Part shown: positions 24,579 to 28,279 of the stretch, one piece after another
Position numbering within the stretch: the first letter of the stretch is position 1
Layout of the letters: each line of letters opens with the position of its first letter
DNA from: an uncultured Acholeplasmatales bacterium
Lineage (GTDB): Bacteria > Bacillota_I > Bacilli_A > ML615J-28 > CAG-698
DNA length: 28,279 bases
Assembly (NCBI GenBank): GCA_937877075.1
Contig: CALEGD010000001.1
Location: forward strand, 1 to 28,279
Direction: 5' to 3'
Program-made: the position numbers and the translations under genes
The notes under the pieces: generated by a model
The model's database searches: none
The model's input: only the letters and a program-made list of their open reading frames with translations
Told to the model about the DNA's origin: nothing

Positions 24579-25094
24579 AAGTACTTGAATATGTAGTCCC
24601 GACATAATATCAAAACATTTTTGATTCATAATAGTATCATTGCTGGCAGTAGCCTTCGCATCAACAATTATCTCGGCACTTGGAAGAGCAGCCTTTACCA
24701 TAATTGCATTAGACAAGACACAGATATTTGAAACTAGTCCGCAGAGTTCTACCACTTGATAATCCTGATCTTTTAGATAATTTGCCAGTTCCAGGGAAGG
24801 AAATGTTGGCTTTTCAAACACCTTCGAATCAAGAACCAGCTCCTTAATTCTACCGTAAATTTCATGGCCTCTACTCCCTTTCAGGCAATGTTTAACCGGC
24901 AAATATTTCCCCTCTACAGTATCTAAATAATCGCCTTGATGAGTATCTAATGTATAGATAACATCATTGCCATTATCTTTAAATTCTCTAATTTTATTTG
25001 CAATTACTTCTTCTAATTTGCTTGCTTCCGGAAAACCCAAACTTCCCGAAACAAAATCATTTTGAAAATCAACTATAATTAATAACTTCTTCAT
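24567..25094 (-). CDS. pncA: Nicotinamidase-like cysteine hydrolase (isochorismatase fold)
   Basis: A 175-residue hydrolase of the isochorismatase superfamily. The catalytic triad is visible: Asp9 in IIVDFQNDF, a Lys (probably Lys95 in FEKPTFPS) and nucleophile Cys125 in GLVSNICVLSNA. The metal-site pair Asp50/His52 (TLDTHQGDY) and the motif HCLKGSRGHEI (69-79) are those of nicotinamidases, which convert nicotinamide to nicotinate in NAD salvage. I placed the start at 25094 (MKKLLIIVDF), with GGAGGT 3 bases upstream; a start at 25127 would add 11 atypical residues. Related cysteine hydrolases act on other amides, so the nicotinamide assignment and gene symbol are likely rather than certain. 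It is 59 bases downstream of the GNAT gene. Confidence 0.85.
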   Translation of the reverse strand: MKKLLIIVDFQNDFVSGSLGFPEASKLEEVIANKIREFKDNGNDVIYTLDTHQGDYLDTVEGKYLPVKHCLKGSRGHEIYGRIKELVLDSKVFEKPTFPSLELANYLKDQDYQVVELCGLVSNICVLSNAIMVKAALPSAEIIVDAKATASNDTIMNQKCFDIMSGLHIQVLNRE

Positions 25095-25153
25095 AATACC
25101 TCCAAACTTATAAAAATAAACAGTCAATTATTAAGCAGTCCGTATTCCAGATT

Positions 25154-25681
25154 TCAAATATTCTTATAATAAATATTTCTAACTATTCCATCATACTTTA
25201 TCTTTTGTTTTTTAAAACTATATCCACAATCAAGAAAATTCTTTAAACTATAAATATTTTTAGGAGAAATTGTACAAGCCAGTTTAGTATAACCACTCCT
25301 TTTTGCTTCCTTTTCCAGATTTAAAATCAACTTTTTTTGAAGACCATTCCCGTAATAATCGCTGTTTACGATAATCAGTTTAATATTTGCAACATTTATT
25401 ACTTCCTCTTCTTTTAAGTCTAAATCATAACCGATATTTTCCTTTGTCAGTTTTCCGAAATATAGGATTCCAAAAGCAATTATTTGATTTAAATAAGATA
25501 CCCCAAGAGTATAATGGTTAATAAGACAATCAAGCAATACTTCTTTTGAATTCCGACGCAGTAGATCGTTCGTCTCGATATTTAAAAAGGCATTTTCTTG
25601 TAAACTAAGCAAATCGGAAAGAGAGGAAAGACCCAAAGGAAGAAAGGTATAATCCGTTTCACTAAGGTGAACTTTACTCAT
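25154..25681 (-). CDS. GNAT-family N-acetyltransferase
   Basis: A 175-residue protein of normal GNAT length. The acetyl-CoA-binding motif A is seen as VNSDYYGNGLQKKLILNLE (about residues 105-123), fitting the Q/R-x-x-G-x-G/A loop and its helix. Motif B follows as YTKLACTISPKNIYSLKNFL, then the final strand with GYSFKKQKIKY. The acceptor substrate is not predictable. I chose ATG at 25681, which overlaps the TGA of the upstream gene (ATGA); an alternative start at 25735 would push 18 residues into that gene. Only a weak ribosome site is present, consistent with coupled translation from the DUF4760-like membrane gene. Confidence 0.82.
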   Translation of the reverse strand: MSKVHLSETDYTFLPLGLSSLSDLLSLQENAFLNIETNDLLRRNSKEVLLDCLINHYTLGVSYLNQIIAFGILYFGKLTKENIGYDLDLKEEEVINVANIKLIIVNSDYYGNGLQKKLILNLEKEAKRSGYTKLACTISPKNIYSLKNFLDCGYSFKKQKIKYDGIVRNIYYKNI

Positions 25682-26298
25682 TTTCTTAAAACTACCCGAA
25701 GATAAACATCTTCCGAAATACAGTTTTCCAGACATAGCTCTTCATGATAGATTGGCATACTCATACTTCTTCTGTATTCAATCCACTTTTTTTCAAGTTT
25801 ATAGATATTATGAAAATTGTCGGGAGCCCTAACTAGTTTACGCTCCTGAACACAAGGATTATGGACGGCTAGAAAAAAGCGATAGCCGAAGAGATTATCA
25901 ATCATGGCAATGTCGATAATATTTCTTTCGATTAATAAATAAAACGTTTCAAAGAAAGTCAAATAATTACTGATATCAGCATTAGATAAGCAATCCAAAT
26001 CAGGATTACTTTCAAAATCATAATTCTCAAACCAGGTATAAGCATTACGGTACTGTTCATTTGAGGTAAAGATTTGATTTAAATTCACAATGAATTCCGC
26101 TTCCGCAAGCTTTTTACCTCTAATCATCTCAATTAAAAAAGAGATAATACCGGAAACCGCCGTCGACAAAGCAAAGATTTCCGTCAGTTTAACCTTGCCT
26201 TCGCTGTCAATAAAGAAAATTACTAAAGTCATAGCCGCTAAAATAATAAATAGAATGATTCCAAGATTAGGTTTCTTTCTTAGTTTGATTCTTCTCAT
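25678..26298 (-). CDS. Two-helix membrane protein, DUF4760-like
   Basis: A 206-residue protein. A very basic N-terminus (MRRIKLRKK) is followed by two transmembrane helices at about residues 12-30 (LGIILFIILAAMTLVIFFI) and 41-59 (IFALSTAVSGIISFLIEMI). A ~140-residue cytoplasmic helical domain rich in aromatics then contains LTFFETFYLLIERNIIDIAMIDNLFGYRF. That 'F.E....l....I....i..lFgy' pattern resembles DUF4760 proteins, whose function is unknown. The ATG at 26298 follows AAGGAGC with a 7-base spacer. Its stop overlaps the acetyltransferase start, so the two proteins are made together and may work together. Confidence 0.7.
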   Translation of the reverse strand: MRRIKLRKKPNLGIILFIILAAMTLVIFFIDSEGKVKLTEIFALSTAVSGIISFLIEMIRGKKLAEAEFIVNLNQIFTSNEQYRNAYTWFENYDFESNPDLDCLSNADISNYLTFFETFYLLIERNIIDIAMIDNLFGYRFFLAVHNPCVQERKLVRAPDNFHNIYKLEKKWIEYRRSMSMPIYHEELCLENCISEDVYLRVVLRK

Positions 26299-26353
26299 AA
26301 ATATTGCTCCTTATCATACTTCATTTATTTATATTTTTGTTTTTAGACCTAGA

Positions 26354-27520
26354 TTAGTAATTAATATTAATTTGTTTTTTTCTGATTTTTAAGAAAGAAT
26401 CTAAAGCCCATTTAAGATCTTCTTCCTTTTTCCAGGTGATGGTAAGACTTGCCTGGTCGGTTTTGCTATCGATTATACCTTCTAAGTAATAATATTTTTC
26501 TGCTTCAAAATAATATTGTTTTCCTTGATAGCTACAATCATTTATATCGAATCGGTAAACCACCTCAAAACCTTCTTCATCCAGAACTCTTCTATCAATC
26601 GACGAGGTAAATCTTAGGCTACGATCATCCCCCCAAAAGATTAAACTATCCTTCTCCCTTTCAGGAAGAAAAAATCCCGGCAATGTAAGCACCCAATCAT
26701 TTGCTAGTAAATGAATAAGATTTCCTTTTCGAAAGCCGAAATTACTTCTGATCGGTTTTTCTTCCGATAATATCATTTTAACTTCTTTTATTCCCGCTTC
26801 CGGATAATTAATATTAGGATTAATTAGTTTTGCTCTTTGAAAACTCTCAAGGATTTTCAAAACTAAGTTTTCTTCTTCCGGAAGGCGGGGACTGGTCCAA
26901 GAAAATTCAGTCCAAAGCAAATAAGTCCCCAGATTTCGATAAAAGTACTCATCCTTTCTTAGGTGCGGCCAAAGGAAAAAGTCTCGTGAAAATTCCCTAA
27001 GGAGGCCCTCTTCAAGTATAACTTTTAATTCCTCTTGATGCCACCGCCCCAGTGGAGCTATGACAAAACCTGAAACCGGCTCCGGATGCCAATTTGGATA
27101 TGGCCAGGCAAGTATACATCCGCCACGATTATCAATTCCGCTTTTTAGTAATCTCTCTAAAGCCAGTAAATAAATTTCTTCAAGTTTAGAATAATCACGG
27201 TTCAAGTAATAACCGGTTTCATCATCAACCGTAAACTTTAATTTTAGTCGTTTAGAAAGCAAATCAATAAATAAACATAGAAAATTATGAAAACCGGGTC
27301 CATGATAAATAATCGGAGCCGAGCCGATTATTTCTCCATTAATTAACTCAATATACATATAGGCAGAAGGGAAAAACTGTAAAGCAAAAATAGAATTATC
27401 CGGATAGATACGAAAATCAAATCTTTCCGCTAATCTATTTAAAATCTTTAAGAGTTTTTTTGCCTTCACCTTTCGACATTTCTTATTAATTTTAGTTTGG
27501 AAATAGATAACAAATTCCAT
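26354..27520 (-). CDS. 388-residue protein of unknown function
   Basis: A probably soluble protein with no signal peptide when started at ATG 27520 (MEFVIYFQTK), which has AAGGAG 6 bases upstream. A start at 27607 would add an artificial hydrophobic stretch that is really the promoter and terminator region. I recognise no family. It is unusually rich in Trp, Phe, Tyr and Leu. Notable segments are LAWPYPNWHPEPVSGFVIAP (near residues 165-185, several Trp/Pro), WHQEELKVILEEGLL, and a C-terminal run of beta strands (FEVVYRFDINDCSYQGKQYY). No catalytic signature is obvious. It has a promoter at 27537-27565, with the terminator of the preceding gene upstream, and lies ~55 bases before the DUF4760-like gene. 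Confidence 0.75.
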   Translation of the reverse strand: MEFVIYFQTKINKKCRKVKAKKLLKILNRLAERFDFRIYPDNSIFALQFFPSAYMYIELINGEIIGSAPIIYHGPGFHNFLCLFIDLLSKRLKLKFTVDDETGYYLNRDYSKLEEIYLLALERLLKSGIDNRGGCILAWPYPNWHPEPVSGFVIAPLGRWHQEELKVILEEGLLREFSRDFFLWPHLRKDEYFYRNLGTYLLWTEFSWTSPRLPEEENLVLKILESFQRAKLINPNINYPEAGIKEVKMILSEEKPIRSNFGFRKGNLIHLLANDWVLTLPGFFLPEREKDSLIFWGDDRSLRFTSSIDRRVLDEEGFEVVYRFDINDCSYQGKQYYFEAEKYYYLEGIIDSKTDQASLTITWKKEEDLKWALDSFLKIRKKQININY

Positions 27521-27536
27521 CTTTTTCTCCTTTCCT

Positions 27537-27565
27537 ATTATAACATTATGAAAAAAGAAAGACAA
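27537..27565 (-). promoter_or_regulatory. Promoter of the 388-residue protein gene
   Basis: Minus strand TTGTCT at 27565-27560 (4 of 6), a 17-base spacer, perfect TATAAT at 27542-27537 preceded by TG. The start codon is ~16 bases past the -10 box, giving a very short leader that still contains the AAGGAG site. Confidence 0.65.
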
Positions 27566-27571
27566 TAGAAT

Positions 27572-27605
27572 GAAAAAAAGAAAAAGCAAGCAAATTAATG
27601 CTTGC
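27572..27605 (-). terminator. Rho-independent terminator after the SagB-type gene
   Basis: Minus strand GCAAGCA and TGCTTGC pair perfectly around a six-base loop and are followed by TTTTTCTTTTTTT. It starts 12 bases after the TAA at 27617. Confidence 0.92.
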
Positions 27606-27616
27606 AAGATAATTTA

Positions 27617-28279
27617 TTAAACCAATTTCCCGACTGTTGCCAGATAGGCTACAAAGAGATTAGAACCGTCAAGTCCTAAAAGACTGTTAATTTCCGCATC
27701 CTTAAAGGCGCCGACTGCACAAGTTCCGGCGTTGATTGAAGTAGCGGCAAGATAAAGATTCTGGCAGATATGTCCGGCATCAAGGAGTAAATAACGCATT
27801 CCTCTTTCGCCATATCGCCATCGGGTACGATAGGAATCTGCCACCCAAATAAAGGTAGCGGCTGCCTTTTTTAGAAACTCCTGTCCCAAACACGCTTTTA
27901 CAATCTCATCTTGAATATCTAAATTAACTTCTAAAGCCTGTAATTTATGTTTTGTAGAAAGATAACGGTAAAGCCCGGGAGTAAACCCTTGGACATTATT
28001 TATTAAGATAAATGTTTCAAAAGGATGACGGGCACCGGCGGAAGGAACCGGCCTAAAAGTTACATCAATAAATCCAGCCTTTGTTTCCCGAGTTAATCTT
28101 TTCTTAACTCCTTGAGTGGACCAAAGCAGATAAGAGAATTCCTTTCTTGTTATAGGATTTATCCCATATTCACGGTAAGTTTTCCGTCTTTCAAGCAGTT
28201 CAATCAAATTCAAGTTTTCAATCTCGATATCTTTGATATCATCAAGAAAACTTGAATTTGATTGAACTGCTTGAAAGAC
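27617..28279 (-). CDS. SagB-type nitroreductase/dehydrogenase, 5' end not resolved
   Basis: FMN-dependent nitroreductase-fold protein. Diagnostic segments are LIELLERRKTYREY (the N-terminal R-R-S/T block), PVPSAGARHPFETFIL (the SagB hallmark PSAGARHP), GLYRY, and RYLLLDAGHICQNLYLAAT (the LDAGH...N...A helix). About 200 residues are seen downstream of position 28213. The frame stays open to the window edge. Codons between 28245 and 28213 (DDIKDIEIENLNL) look like genuine N-terminal sequence, whereas 28246-28279 is the exact complement of 28186-28219 and is probably artefactual. A TTG at 28213 is an unlikely start. SagB proteins oxidise azoline rings in thiazole/oxazole-modified peptides, but no precursor, cyclodehydratase or YcaO gene is visible, so this stand-alone copy may act on something else. 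Confidence 0.85.
   Translation of the reverse strand, partial: VFQAVQSNSSFLDDIKDIEIENLNLIELLERRKTYREYGINPITRKEFSYLLWSTQGVKKRLTRETKAGFIDVTFRPVPSAGARHPFETFILINNVQGFTPGLYRYLSTKHKLQALEVNLDIQDEIVKACLGQEFLKKAAATFIWVADSYRTRWRYGERGMRYLLLDAGHICQNLYLAATSINAGTCAVGAFKDAEINSLLGLDGSNLFVAYLATVGKLV
28186..28279. repeat. Perfect palindrome with 34-base arms at the window end
   Basis: The left arm 28186-28219 and right arm 28246-28279 are exact reverse complements, separated by 26 bases that themselves contain GATATC twice. The left arm is coding sequence for the SagB-type protein, and the right arm ends exactly at the last base. A natural perfect hairpin of this size inside a gene is improbable, so this is best read as a fold-back contig end. 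Confidence 0.9.

Noticed and set aside
544..26298. Reading TGA as Trp (mycoplasma code)
   Set aside because: TGA serves as a well-placed stop at 544, 2330 and 25678 with overlapping downstream starts, and Trp is encoded by TGG throughout.
27521..27607. Possible N-terminal hydrophobic extension of the 388-residue protein
   Set aside because: The segment contains a perfect extended -10 promoter and part of the preceding terminator, and the ATG at 27520 has the only good ribosome site.
1..28279. CRISPR arrays, insertion sequences, tRNA or rRNA genes, riboswitches
   Set aside because: No regularly spaced short repeats, transposase motifs, cloverleaf-like folds or recognised riboswitch cores were found on reading; the only long repeats are the gene-internal duplication and the terminal palindrome.

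Overview
This 28.3-kb window is very AT-rich. Every gene I can support lies on the minus strand, so transcription runs from high to low coordinates. Ribosome binding sites are strong and Gram-positive-like (GGAGG type). Trp is written TGG and several genes stop at TGA, so the standard code is used; Mycoplasma/Spiroplasma code 4 is excluded. The very low GC, a lipoprotein with a lipobox, long surface proteins with no LPXTG sortase signal, and TATAAT/extended -10 promoters suggest a low-GC Bacillota/Mycoplasmatota lineage (for example Acholeplasma/Izemoplasma-like or Erysipelotrichia-like). This placement is inference, because no rRNA or marker gene is present.

Layout in window order. (1) 1-3003: a type IV pilus/pseudopilus operon. 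In transcription order it holds a 41-codon membrane peptide, a prepilin, a PilM/GspL-like protein, a prepilin, a prepilin-like protein lacking Glu5, and a prepilin peptidase that runs off the left edge. Start/stop overlaps link the genes, and a clear promoter with a perfect inverted repeat at its start site precedes them. (2) 3085-4278: a two-gene unit of an ImmA/IrrE-family metalloprotease and a two-helix membrane protein, with its own promoter and terminator. (3) 4279-4710: an AT-rich stretch with no gene seen. (4) 4711-21902: a ~17-kb operon encoding a 3521-residue repeat-rich surface protein, a lipoprotein, an ABC ATPase, an ABC-2-type permease and a second large Ig-like surface protein. 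It ends in a strong terminator. (5) 21950-24514: a small membrane protein, a radical SAM protein and a HAD phosphatase. (6) 24557-28279: a nicotinamidase-like cysteine hydrolase, a GNAT acetyltransferase, a DUF4760-like membrane protein, an unrecognised 388-residue protein and a SagB-type nitroreductase.

The best candidate for an undescribed system is the 4.7-21.8 kb operon. Two very large secreted proteins (GLUG/beta-helix, InlB-like, MBG/YDG and Big-type repeats) are co-encoded with a lipoprotein and a dedicated ABC transporter. The giant protein ends in a transmembrane helix plus basic tail rather than a sortase signal, and it carries a recent 237-bp internal duplication. The right end of the window is a perfect 34-bp-arm palindrome inside a coding sequence, which looks like a contig-end assembly artefact.
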